A stretch of DNA of 64,000 nt from Bacteroides intestinalis (lineage in GTDB: Bacteria; Bacteroidota; Bacteroidia; Bacteroidales; Bacteroidaceae): assembly GCF_003464595.1 (NCBI RefSeq), contig NZ_QRZF01000026.1, forward strand, positions 9,195 through 73,194. Reading direction: 5' to 3'. The position numbers and the translations under genes were made by a program. Positions 42,722-52,246 of the stretch are shown in pieces; positions within the stretch are counted from its first letter, which is position 1; every line of letters starts with the position of its first letter. Below the pieces are notes generated by a model. The model ran no database searches. It saw nothing but the letters and a program-made list of their open reading frames with translations, and was not told the origin of the DNA.

Positions 42722-42914
42722 TTAACACTTTAGAGTCAAAAAATAGCACTTTCCTATCCTTTCGCCCTTTTTCATCTATTTACTTATCAATATTATCTAT
42801 TATTTTAAAAACTCTATTCTATCCTTTTTAGCTTTTTTCTCTCATAATTCGTTATATCCAGAATTTCAGCACATTAAATCCATTCAATTCATAAAATATC
42901 TGGCTTAATTTCTA

Positions 42915-42922
42915 TAGATTTG
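42915..42922 (+). promoter_or_regulatory. -7 box of the hybrid sensor gene
   Basis: TAGATTTG lies 22 nt before the start at 42945. Confidence 0.55.
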
Positions 42923-42944
42923 CGTAACAAAAAAACTTATATCT

Positions 42945-45900
42945 ATGAAGTACATCACATTTATACTGCTGTTCTCAGTACTTTATCTTGAGAATGCTGT
43001 TTCGCAACAGACCACTTACTACTTCAAGCATTATAACATTAATTCTAAGTTATCTCAAAATACGATTATGAGTATTTTTCAGGATAGCAAAGGTTTTATC
43101 TGGCTGGGAACTAAGAACGGATTAAACCGGTTCGACGGGTATGACTTCAAAATCTACCAGAGAGGCAGTTCGCCCAAAGATCTAAAGAACAGTATGATCT
43201 ACTCCATTGCCGAAGACTCGGATCAGACTCTTTGGATTGCTACTGACAAAGGAATCTTCCTTTATAATCCCTTCACTGAGAATTTCTCCGGTTTCAAGGT
43301 CAAAACGGAAAATCAGGAAGGAATAGAAGGCAGTGTCAGTAAAATCATTATCGATAAAGAAAACAACAGGGCATGGATTCTGGCAGGACCGGATTTATTC
43401 CTCTATCAGATAAAAGAAAACAAACTATACAGGATAAGTGATAAGTTCAGAACACATCATGCGCATAATCCCTCTGCACTATACATCAACAATGAGGGAC
43501 TGGCATATATCGGTTTCCCAAGAACCGGCGTTTTCAGCTATAATGCCGAAACAGAGAAGATTACCTTTATTCATAAAAATAATAATACCCCGACTGTCAT
43601 CAGTGATTACAAGAATGACTCTATCCTTTTAGGTACCATGAACAACGGTCTTTATGTTATAGATAAAACGACAGGTATCTCAAGAAAAGTAGATGTCAAC
43701 GAAAACATCGATCCGAAGATCATAGATTCGAACCTTTTTGTAAGGGACATTAAACAGATAACCGAATCAGAATACTGGATTGGTACGGAAAGCGGTATAT
43801 ACATCCTGAAAGGTGACATAACACAGCACATCGCCCATGAAGAATTTAACGACCAGTCACTTTCGGACAATGCCATATATTCTATTTTCAAGGATAGAGA
43901 AGGCGGAATATGGATAGGCAGCTATTTCGGCGGCATAGATTATATTCCACCGCATTATTCTTATTTTGAGAATTTCTATCCCATAGCGTATAAAAATTCT
44001 GTTAGTGGCAATCGGGTCAGGGAGTTTGTCAGCGATGAACACGGTAATTTATGGATAGCGACAGAGGATAATGGATTGAACTATTATGACGTAAGTAACG
44101 GTACTTTCACTCACATATCTCCCCAAAGCAAACCATTGAGCATTTCTTTCACAAATATTCAATGCCTGAATCTGTCACAGGATAAACTATGGATCGGTAC
44201 TTTCAGTAAAGGAATCGATGTATTGGACTTGAAAACCAAACAACACAAACACTACGAAAAAAGCGACCAACCCAATTCTATTGACAATAATGATATATTT
44301 GCCATCTATACTGATAAGAGGAATACAGTATGGATATGCTCAAGTAGTGGCATATACACTTATATACCAGAGATTGACGGTTTTAAGATATTTGAAGGAA
44401 TCAGAGGAACATTTATCAGCGATATATTAGAGGACAAGAACGGACACATCTGGTTTACGACTTACAACAGAGGAGCAATCAGATATAATCCTAAAGACGG
44501 AAAGATTAAAGAATTCCGATACGATGAAGAGAATCCATACAGTCTCTGTTACGACCGTGTCACTTGCATCTTCGAGGACAGCAAACAACATTTGTGGTTT
44601 GGTTCTGAGGATGGCGGCTTCTGCCGATACGATGATACCACCGAAAGCTTTACCCGCGTTACAACTCAACATGGACTACCCAGCAACGTTATTTATACGA
44701 TTCTGGAGGATGACAATCATCACCTCTGGCTAAGTACCAATAACGGATTGGTAGATTTTAATCCGCAAACAATGACAGTAGAAGCCCTCTATAACCTGAC
44801 CAATGGACTACAAAGCAAACAGTTTAACTATAACTCAGGAATCAAAACCCAGGATGGTACACTCTATTTTGGAAGTATAAACGGATTCGTTGCATTCAAC
44901 CCCAAAAATTTCCGGCCTAACAAGAATAAATATTCTGTTGTCCTGACCGGTTTTTATGTTTTCAATAAGGAAGTCAAAGTGGATAGTATTCACAGAATTA
45001 TGGATAAAGCAATGCCCTACGCAAAAGCTATCCGACTTAACTATGACCAAGCCACTTTCAGCTTCAGTTTCTCCTCATTAAACTATTCGACCGAAAGGAA
45101 CGAAAAATACGCTTATAAACTGGAAGGAGTTGATCCTAAATGGATTTATATAGATAACATTAGCCGGATATCCTACAACAGTATACCACCGGGCAATTAT
45201 ACTTTCCGTATCAAATATTCCAAGGACGGCCATCAATGGAACAAAGAAGAAACTCAAATCAAGATTAACATAATCCCTCCATTATGGCAAACATCTTGGG
45301 CTTATGCATTATATATCTTCATTATAAGCTGTATCCTTTTCGTCATTCTGCGATTGTATACCAATAGAAAGAAGAAGCAGGTAGAAGAAAAGATGGCACA
45401 CCAGGAACAAATGAGAAAAGAAGAAATTTATAAGGCAAAGATAGACTTCTTTACGAACATCGCACATGAGATACGTACGCCGATTACGCTGATAAAGGCA
45501 CCACTCGACTATATTTTGAACTCCCGACTTAACGAGCAGGAAGTAAAAGAGAACTTGACAACGATGGAAAGAAATACAGACCGACTATTGGTTTTGGTTA
45601 ACCAATTGCTCGATTTCCGGAAAATCGAATCAAAAGTATTCACTTTATCACTAAAAGTGAAAAACATAAATAGCATAGTGATTAATACCTATAATCGCTT
45701 TATGCCGGCTGCCAGACAAAGGCATCTGGACATGACGTTAGAGTGTCCCGAACAGAACATTGTTGCCTCTGTCGATGAAGAGGCTATCACAAAAGTGTGC
45801 AGTAACCTCTTTAATAATGCCATCAAATATTCTGCCTCCTACATCAAAGTCATACTCTCGGTCGATGAAGAAACAAGCAGTTTCCGGATAACAGTGAAAA

Positions 45901-46979
45901 ACGATGGAAAACCGATTCCGGAAGACATGAGAGAAAGCATTTTTGAAGCCTTCTTCCAGATAAGAGATGCCAGTCAACCTGCACAACCGGGTTCTGGAAT
46001 CGGGCTCACACTGGCTACTTCACTGGTGCAACTACACAATGGAATGCTATACCTTGACGCAGAGGCAGAAGATACTTCATTCGTGGTACAAATACCCACT
46101 AACATTTCTACCGATACACAGATCATCGACACCACCCCATCGATAGAAGAGAATATCAAAGCAGAAGATGATGAATTATTTCTGATGTCAAAGACCTCAT
46201 CCACTACTAAAGGAACCGTACTCATTGTGGAGGACAATGAAGAATTACAAATATTCCTTACTAACCAATTGAGCAAATATTACCAGGTATTCAAAGCGGG
46301 AAATGGAATAGAAGCTTTGGAAATATTGAAGACTGAAATCATCAGCCTCATCATTTCAGACGTCATGATGCCCCTGATGGATGGTTTGGAATTTTGCAAG
46401 ATAATTAAAACAAATCTGGAAACATGCCACATACCATTTATCATGCTAACGGCCAAAACAACTTTGGACAATAAGATTGAAGGATTGAAAATCGGAGCCG
46501 ATGCCTATATCGAGAAACCGTTTGCCATGCCATACCTATTGGTACAAATAGAAAACTTACTGGAAAGTAGAATAAGGCTCAGACAGAATTTTGCCAATAG
46601 CCCCTACATTGCTACCAGCACCATGGCACAGAACAAAGCCGATGAAGATTTCCTAAATAAAATGACGGACATCATCAAACAGAATATAGAAAATGAGAAT
46701 TTCAATGTAGATAACTTGGCTGAAGAAATGTGCATGAGCCGCACCAGCCTGCATAGAAAAGTCAAAGGAATGACAGATATGACTCCCGGTGACTTTATAC
46801 GTATAATACGATTGAAAAGAGCAGCAGAATTATTAGCAGAAGGCAATTATCAGGTCAGCGAAATATGTATGCTTATAGGGATCCGTTCTCTATCTTACTT
46901 CTCTAAAATTTTCCAAAAACAATTCGGAATATTACCAAAGGATTTCATAAAAAGTCGTGGAGCCCTCCCGCCACAATAA
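42945..46979 (+). CDS. Hybrid two-component system sensor/regulator (HTCS) of the polysaccharide locus
   Basis: This 1344-aa single-chain two-component protein senses an oligosaccharide in the periplasm and activates the locus. In order: signal peptide (1-20), a two-propeller region of ligand-binding repeats (GLNRFDGYDF, IWIGSYFGGIDYI and similar, about 30-680), a Y_Y_Y domain (about 700-775), one membrane segment (about 785-805), a histidine kinase with His841 in NIAHEIRTP, the ATPase domain, a receiver with Asp1139 in ISDVMMP, and an AraC-type DNA-binding domain at the C-terminus. All key residues are intact. It lies between the two operons it probably controls. Confidence 0.96.
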   Translation: MKYITFILLFSVLYLENAVSQQTTYYFKHYNINSKLSQNTIMSIFQDSKGFIWLGTKNGLNRFDGYDFKIYQRGSSPKDLKNSMIYSIAEDSDQTLWIATDKGIFLYNPFTENFSGFKVKTENQEGIEGSVSKIIIDKENNRAWILAGPDLFLYQIKENKLYRISDKFRTHHAHNPSALYINNEGLAYIGFPRTGVFSYNAETEKITFIHKNNNTPTVISDYKNDSILLGTMNNGLYVIDKTTGISRKVDVNENIDPKIIDSNLFVRDIKQITESEYWIGTESGIYILKGDITQHIAHEEFNDQSLSDNAIYSIFKDREGGIWIGSYFGGIDYIPPHYSYFENFYPIAYKNSVSGNRVREFVSDEHGNLWIATEDNGLNYYDVSNGTFTHISPQSKPLSISFTNIQCLNLSQDKLWIGTFSKGIDVLDLKTKQHKHYEKSDQPNSIDNNDIFAIYTDKRNTVWICSSSGIYTYIPEIDGFKIFEGIRGTFISDILEDKNGHIWFTTYNRGAIRYNPKDGKIKEFRYDEENPYSLCYDRVTCIFEDSKQHLWFGSEDGGFCRYDDTTESFTRVTTQHGLPSNVIYTILEDDNHHLWLSTNNGLVDFNPQTMTVEALYNLTNGLQSKQFNYNSGIKTQDGTLYFGSINGFVAFNPKNFRPNKNKYSVVLTGFYVFNKEVKVDSIHRIMDKAMPYAKAIRLNYDQATFSFSFSSLNYSTERNEKYAYKLEGVDPKWIYIDNISRISYNSIPPGNYTFRIKYSKDGHQWNKEETQIKINIIPPLWQTSWAYALYIFIISCILFVILRLYTNRKKKQVEEKMAHQEQMRKEEIYKAKIDFFTNIAHEIRTPITLIKAPLDYILNSRLNEQEVKENLTTMERNTDRLLVLVNQLLDFRKIESKVFTLSLKVKNINSIVINTYNRFMPAARQRHLDMTLECPEQNIVASVDEEAITKVCSNLFNNAIKYSASYIKVILSVDEETSSFRITVKNDGKPIPEDMRESIFEAFFQIRDASQPAQPGSGIGLTLATSLVQLHNGMLYLDAEAEDTSFVVQIPTNISTDTQIIDTTPSIEENIKAEDDELFLMSKTSSTTKGTVLIVEDNEELQIFLTNQLSKYYQVFKAGNGIEALEILKTEIISLIISDVMMPLMDGLEFCKIIKTNLETCHIPFIMLTAKTTLDNKIEGLKIGADAYIEKPFAMPYLLVQIENLLESRIRLRQNFANSPYIATSTMAQNKADEDFLNKMTDIIKQNIENENFNVDNLAEEMCMSRTSLHRKVKGMTDMTPGDFIRIIRLKRAAELLAEGNYQVSEICMLIGIRSLSYFSKIFQKQFGILPKDFIKSRGALPPQ

Positions 46980-47010
46980 AAGTGAAAGAAAGCCCACTAT
47001 TTATAAACTT

Positions 47011-47090
47011 AAATATTGAGCGAGCTTGTCATAGCTTATGTCTAAGTATGGTTCTATTTAAGCTTTTTAGACAGCTCGTCCAATATTTTT
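47011..47090. terminator. Long hairpin between converging HTCS and GH43-like genes
   Basis: AAATATTG (47011-47018) pairs with CAATATTT (47081-47088), CGAGCT with AGCTCG, and AGCTTA with TAAGCT further in. The plus strand continues with TTCG after a T-rich end. It may terminate both genes. Confidence 0.6.
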
Positions 47091-47123
47091 CGTTTAAAAG
47101 GAACTTAATGAGCTATTATCACT

Positions 47124-49070
47124 TCATCTTGAAGATGAAGTCACACGAACATGCATCTCCACTTCTTTGAGGTTAGGATTTACCTCCTCGTAGGGTGCCA
47201 TATCAATGACAGGTGAGCCATCGAAACGGAAGTGAACGGGGCACACACTGGTATGGCGTGGCCGATGACCACTGTGATAGACATTATACAAATCCCCGTA
47301 CTCATCCTTAACAAATGAATTGTGTCCAGGTCCAACCTGAGAAACCGGTGAACCGTTGTTCATCCAGGAACGTGGCGAATTGCTCCAAGATGCCGGATCC
47401 AGCAGGTTGCTACCTTTGCGGGCTGTGAGCATACCTACCTCATAATTGCCTCCGGTAACACCTCCACCGGAATATACCATATAAATAGTGTCGTCTTTAC
47501 TTTCCAGTACAAAAGGACCTTCGGCAAGCTGCAAGGGCCTAATACAGAACGACCAACTATAGGCTTCCGAACCAATGACAAATGGAGCGCTTGTCAACTT
47601 CCAGGGTTCTTTCGGATCAACTGTGGCAATGCATAGTACAGGTCCTGGATCTACATCTTTTCCTTTTACGAAAAACTTCTTCCGGTCTGACCAGCAAACA
47701 TAAGACTTTCCACCATCCTCAAAATAAGTCATATCCAACGATAACCCGCCTGTGTTTCCATCATTATAGATAGGGTTTCCATCAGATTTCACCACGCGGA
47801 TAGGAGCGCTCCAGTCTTCCGGTTTCATCGGGTTACCGTTTTCTTTCAGCTGCATCATATAAGCCTGAACACCTTTGTCTCCTTTGATGATAGCAAACAA
47901 CATATAAAGACGAGAGCCGATGACATGCAGTTCCGGTGCCCAGTGAGGTCCTTCCCCTTGGATCAGCACAGTTTCTTGCCAACGGTGGTTGGCATCCGTC
48001 AGACCGTCTAAAGTGTCCGAGCAGCGGATAGGGATACGGTTCCACTCTACATCGTAAGTAGACACCAGGTAATATTTACCTTGATAGTACAGGATATTTG
48101 GGTCGGCACGATTCGACATCGATATCGGATAGTTGAATGAATATTGGAATATCTTTCCACGGATAGTATAGACGCCGGGAGTTGCCGAAGCAAGACATTT
48201 CAAGTCCTCTTCATTCCATATCACCCGTTTCTCCGCCCGGCTTCCGTCATTATAGAGCAAGATTGCCCGCTTTTTCCGAATATCAGAAACAATGGAAGGA
48301 GAAGCCGGAACGGACATTTCCAGCGGTAAGACATCTACATTGGCAATCCTTCCCAGTTTGTTTTTCAGATATTTGCCTTCTTCTGCAGTGAGTACAAGTG
48401 AATTACCGAAACAGGCGTTACGAAAGTTGTACCAATCACCAGTAATTTTTTCCTGCACTCCATCCAGCTGGGAAGCCACTTTTACCGGAGAGAAATGGAG
48501 AAAGTCTGCTGTATGACTTTGAAAGACTTTCCCCTTTATCATCCAACGTATGCGATATTTTCCCACTGCCTCATCAAATTCACAGGAAATCGCCTCTAAT
48601 GCCTCGCTGACTGGCAAGTGACACAATTGCTCCGGTTCGTAATGTACCAGGTCCCGACTCTTGATAAAGAGGAAAGAACCGGTAGCTGAAGGATCAGACA
48701 TACCGTTTTTATCGGTACGGAGTGCTAACACACCAAATCCTCCCTCTGCCATTCGGAACAAATAGGGAGCCTTAAGGGTCTTCATCACCCCTGGTATCTT
48801 CTGTTCCTCCGAAAGTCCGGGTTCATTATCTACCTTACGAAGAGCCATAACACAGGCATCGTTGTTCAATGCCACGTAATGCTGCCCATCCTCACTGTAG
48901 CCCAAATGAAGTGCGTTGCCCAACTTTGGAGGTATCTCCGTACGTGTATAGCAGACCACCCTGGGTGTTTCTTTGACGTTTACCCGCTCACCTTTTTCTT
49001 GCGCCACCATTCCTTCCGAAAGAGCAATGGAAAGAAACAGGAAAGATGAAATAAAATACAGTTTTTTCAT
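47124..49070 (-). CDS. Large GH43-like glycosidase
   Basis: This 648-aa exported protein (signal about 1-23) contains a first propeller-like domain (about 30-270) and a second one (about 320-620) carrying the GH43-type residues: the base Asp in SNRADPNILYY and the acid Glu in LAEGPFVLESKDD. GNGxxP-like NTGGLSLDMTYFEDG and the GHNSFV segment near the C-terminus also fit. The length exceeds simple GH43 enzymes because of the N-terminal domain. It is the last gene of the SusC-SusD operon, 97 nt after the SusE-like gene. Arabinosidase or xylosidase-type activity is the family expectation. Confidence 0.8.
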   Translation of the reverse strand: MKKLYFISSFLFLSIALSEGMVAQEKGERVNVKETPRVVCYTRTEIPPKLGNALHLGYSEDGQHYVALNNDACVMALRKVDNEPGLSEEQKIPGVMKTLKAPYLFRMAEGGFGVLALRTDKNGMSDPSATGSFLFIKSRDLVHYEPEQLCHLPVSEALEAISCEFDEAVGKYRIRWMIKGKVFQSHTADFLHFSPVKVASQLDGVQEKITGDWYNFRNACFGNSLVLTAEEGKYLKNKLGRIANVDVLPLEMSVPASPSIVSDIRKKRAILLYNDGSRAEKRVIWNEEDLKCLASATPGVYTIRGKIFQYSFNYPISMSNRADPNILYYQGKYYLVSTYDVEWNRIPIRCSDTLDGLTDANHRWQETVLIQGEGPHWAPELHVIGSRLYMLFAIIKGDKGVQAYMMQLKENGNPMKPEDWSAPIRVVKSDGNPIYNDGNTGGLSLDMTYFEDGGKSYVCWSDRKKFFVKGKDVDPGPVLCIATVDPKEPWKLTSAPFVIGSEAYSWSFCIRPLQLAEGPFVLESKDDTIYMVYSGGGVTGGNYEVGMLTARKGSNLLDPASWSNSPRSWMNNGSPVSQVGPGHNSFVKDEYGDLYNVYHSGHRPRHTSVCPVHFRFDGSPVIDMAPYEEVNPNLKEVEMHVRVTSSSR

Positions 49071-49167
49071 ACGTAAATAATTTGTGCTCTCTATTTATAG
49101 AGAACTCATTTAAACATTAATAAATTGATTTCAGACACCTTCCCGGCTCCTTTACATACCTATCCTA

Positions 49168-50166
49168 TTACCATTCAATAGCCTGGTCTTCATCCGGAAT
49201 CTGAGTATTGATTCTACGTTCAAGTGTCAAACTACCTTTTACCTTATATGGGATCTCCACTCCAGGTGCAGAAGTATAGTCCACAAAATCATATTCAAGG
49301 TCAAATGTCACGTAGCGATGCAGCAAGTAAGGTTTTTCATCATCCATCTTTTCTGTAATAGAATAGAAAAATGCTTCCTTGGCTGGTGTAAACTTAATCT
49401 TTTCATTATCCGCATGTAACTTCAAACTTTTATCATTGCCTGTTCCAAATTCAAAGTATACTTTATAGGCCGCACGGTCAATCAAGTCTTCTTCTACCAG
49501 TCCGGCATAGAAGAATACTGTATTATCATCTACTACATAAGCTGTACGATTACTTTTCACCATAGCGTCTTTATTGTCATAAGTCCCATCAGCTTTCTTG
49601 ATGAATACCTGCATCGTAGTAGTACTGTAATTACCGGAATAATCATTAAAAGGCAATACCCTTAATAATGCCTTAGCAAAATTCTTACGAGGGTTTTTAA
49701 CATAATTGTATGATGGATCATCCACAATCGTCAACGGTAATACCCACTTGTTTACCAAGTCAATACCACCCAGTGAAAAATCGACATCAGTAGTAATGGT
49801 ATTCACGCCCTTAGGAATATTCACTACTGCCGGGAAACTATAGCTACTTTTCTGTAACTCCTTAAAATAAAGATCTTCACGTCCGAAACGTGCATCATTC
49901 AATATCTTCAATGTATCTGAATCAACTGCAATATGGACTTCGCGGTTAGCTACATTATCCGTATTACCACTGACAATTATCGGCAATTTATAAGTTACCT
50001 TACCGTCCTCTTTGTATCTGACATAAATATCAGTTACTCCGTTAGCACCTATAGGCGCTTTAAATGAAATATATTGTTGATACAGTTCGTCTGTCCACTC
50101 GTCATTGCAAGAAGTTCCCAACAAAACAGCAGCAAGTATCACAATACAAATATATATTTTCTTCAT
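49168..50166 (-). CDS. SusE/F-like surface glycan-binding lipoprotein (DUF1735 type)
   Basis: This 332-aa lipoprotein has a lipobox (LLGTSCND). The N-terminal DUF1735-like beta domain (about 20-160) and the C-terminal beta-rich domain are typical of surface proteins that bind glycans next to SusCD. The frame is open to 50196, but ATG 50166 gives a proper lipoprotein signal and avoids overlap with SusD. It follows susD in the operon. It likely helps hold the substrate on the cell surface. Confidence 0.8.
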   Translation of the reverse strand: MKKIYICIVILAAVLLGTSCNDEWTDELYQQYISFKAPIGANGVTDIYVRYKEDGKVTYKLPIIVSGNTDNVANREVHIAVDSDTLKILNDARFGREDLYFKELQKSSYSFPAVVNIPKGVNTITTDVDFSLGGIDLVNKWVLPLTIVDDPSYNYVKNPRKNFAKALLRVLPFNDYSGNYSTTTMQVFIKKADGTYDNKDAMVKSNRTAYVVDDNTVFFYAGLVEEDLIDRAAYKVYFEFGTGNDKSLKLHADNEKIKFTPAKEAFFYSITEKMDDEKPYLLHRYVTFDLEYDFVDYTSAPGVEIPYKVKGSLTLERRINTQIPDEDQAIEW

Positions 50167-50188
50167 AATGTATCTCTGATTTAAAAAT

Positions 50189-52231
50189 TTATTCATTATA
50201 TGTCCAGCCAGGATTCTGTACCAGCTTCTTATTACGCTTCAACTCTTGATGGCTGATAGGCCAGAAGTACATTTTGCGTGAGAAGTTGGTAGGTAATGAA
50301 GCTACCTCTACCGGTATATGGAACAATTCTCTTTGATCGACAGTCAACAGTGTGTTACAACCATAAATAGGCAGTGACTCTTCCACCTCCGCATCTTTCC
50401 AACGGCGCAAGTCGTAATAGCGTTGTCCCTCCCCCATTAATTCAATCTGGCGCTCACGCTTGATATTGGCCCGCATTGCATCTTTGCTTCCGTAATCCTT
50501 GAAATCGGGAAGTCCTGCACGACAACGAACCGGACGAGTACCTCTCTTCATTTCATCAATATCGCGTTTTATAGCATAGCTCTTAGCGCCATCCCAAGAG
50601 GGTATATTATAAGTTCCGTCCACTTCATTCAAAGCCTCGGCATACATCAACAGAATGTCTGCATAACGAATTGCCGGATCCACCTTCTTCTGTATATATT
50701 GTGTAACTAATGGGTCATTCCCCCAATGGCAATCATTAGGATGGACAAACTTCTTCACACCAATACCTGTGCGTAGCCAATAAGATGTATTAGTATAGCC
50801 ATTACCGGAACCACGATAATAGAATACTTGCAAATTCTTTTCATGTTGCTGAGATCTGTTCAGGAAGTACCAGGTAGAACCGTTGAAAGCAACCGATGCA
50901 TAAAAACGGGGCTCACGTTGCACATACTGTTTAGAAACTCCTTCTTCATGCACATCCAGCTCGGGATATTTCTTTTGTGTTTCCTCTTCCCAAGTTACAA
51001 AACCTTCCGCACGCTTACTGCCATTTCCGCGGCCTATCTCCATATCTTTTCCCGGACAATCTGTACCATTGTTCATATAGTAAGCATCACATTGTTTCTG
51101 CGTAATACCATGTGTATTGAATCCATTACCAAGAGGTGGCAACTGATATAATACCATCTGCGATACGCTTTCTTCTTTGAGGTTTTGCCCACGGGTAAAA
51201 ATCAATTCCGGATTATCGGAAGCAGCCAGCGAACCATTGAAAATGGCACGATAGGATTCAAACGGATCGATATCTTTCCAACCATTCGGCCACAGGTTAT
51301 TAGAGAAGTCACCATCATCCGGTGGAGTAATCGTTGCAGGAAAGCCTGACATTGCACTTTCCGGTCGACGTACTCCTGCATGATACAAATCATATTGCCC
51401 CAATTCTATCACATCGCGGGCAGCTGCTGCAGCAATAGCCCACTTCTTATCATCATATTCCTGCGCAATCAGATGTTTGCCATCCCAATTCACCATATCA
51501 GCAAACTTTTCCTGATCACCCGGACGCGGATTGTTGATGGGACTGGCGGCGTATAGCAATGCCTTGGCACGAGTGGCCAGTGCTGCGCCACGTGTTGGGC
51601 GTGCAATATACAAGGCACTTCGTGATAACGGAAGATCCTTAGCCGCCAACAGCATTTCATTACTAATATACTCTACGCATTCATCATACGAATTACGGGG
51701 AATCCCCAGCTCATCATATTCTTTCGTATAATCAATTCCTTCATCCGGAAGCAATGGTACAGGACCATATTTACGTAACAGCAACCAGTAGAAATAAGAT
51801 CGTACAAAGCGAGCCTGAGCTTTATAATCAGCACGTTCTTCAGGTGTCATCTGTTCATTCATATCAATATTCAGAATAAAGATAGAGGCTTGGCGGATAC
51901 CTTTATAAGCATCAATCCAACTACCTTGCAGGAAATTCTCATCATAGTCACCGTTCTTCAATCGCTTGTAACGGTCGTCGGTATCGCCATAATACATGTC
52001 ATCTGCAAAACAAAACGGATTATATTTCTTACTGGACACATCAGTATTATTGATAGTCAGATAATAGTATGCATTTGCCAGCCACTGCTCCGAATAGTCT
52101 CTGTCCGTAAAGACTTCTTCTATGGTCATTCGGTCTTTAAAATAATGGTCAGCATCCAAAGTATCCGCACAAGAGACCAATATAAAGGTCAAGACGCAAA
52201 CGGCGGACATTAAAGTATATTTCTTTTTCAT
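50189..52231 (-). CDS. SusD-family outer-membrane glycan-binding lipoprotein
   Basis: This 680-aa protein is a RagB/SusD lipoprotein (lipobox LVSCAD). The TPR-like helices start with SQWLANAYYYL... and the family motif for the C-terminal region appears in ADILLMYAEALNEVDG and RRWKDAEVEES. SusD forms the lid over the SusC channel and binds the oligosaccharide. It is longer than the typical 500-600 aa, with extra insertions in the middle. It lies 15 nt downstream of the SusC gene. Confidence 0.93.
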   Translation of the reverse strand: MKKKYTLMSAVCVLTFILVSCADTLDADHYFKDRMTIEEVFTDRDYSEQWLANAYYYLTINNTDVSSKKYNPFCFADDMYYGDTDDRYKRLKNGDYDENFLQGSWIDAYKGIRQASIFILNIDMNEQMTPEERADYKAQARFVRSYFYWLLLRKYGPVPLLPDEGIDYTKEYDELGIPRNSYDECVEYISNEMLLAAKDLPLSRSALYIARPTRGAALATRAKALLYAASPINNPRPGDQEKFADMVNWDGKHLIAQEYDDKKWAIAAAAARDVIELGQYDLYHAGVRRPESAMSGFPATITPPDDGDFSNNLWPNGWKDIDPFESYRAIFNGSLAASDNPELIFTRGQNLKEESVSQMVLYQLPPLGNGFNTHGITQKQCDAYYMNNGTDCPGKDMEIGRGNGSKRAEGFVTWEEETQKKYPELDVHEEGVSKQYVQREPRFYASVAFNGSTWYFLNRSQQHEKNLQVFYYRGSGNGYTNTSYWLRTGIGVKKFVHPNDCHWGNDPLVTQYIQKKVDPAIRYADILLMYAEALNEVDGTYNIPSWDGAKSYAIKRDIDEMKRGTRPVRCRAGLPDFKDYGSKDAMRANIKRERQIELMGEGQRYYDLRRWKDAEVEESLPIYGCNTLLTVDQRELFHIPVEVASLPTNFSRKMYFWPISHQELKRNKKLVQNPGWTYNE

Positions 52232-52246
52232 ATATACGATTTTAAT

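Noticed and set aside
47121..47141. 10-bp palindrome at the end of the large GH43-like gene
   Set aside because: It lies mostly in the last codons and has a 1-nt centre that cannot form a hairpin loop without unpairing; likely chance.
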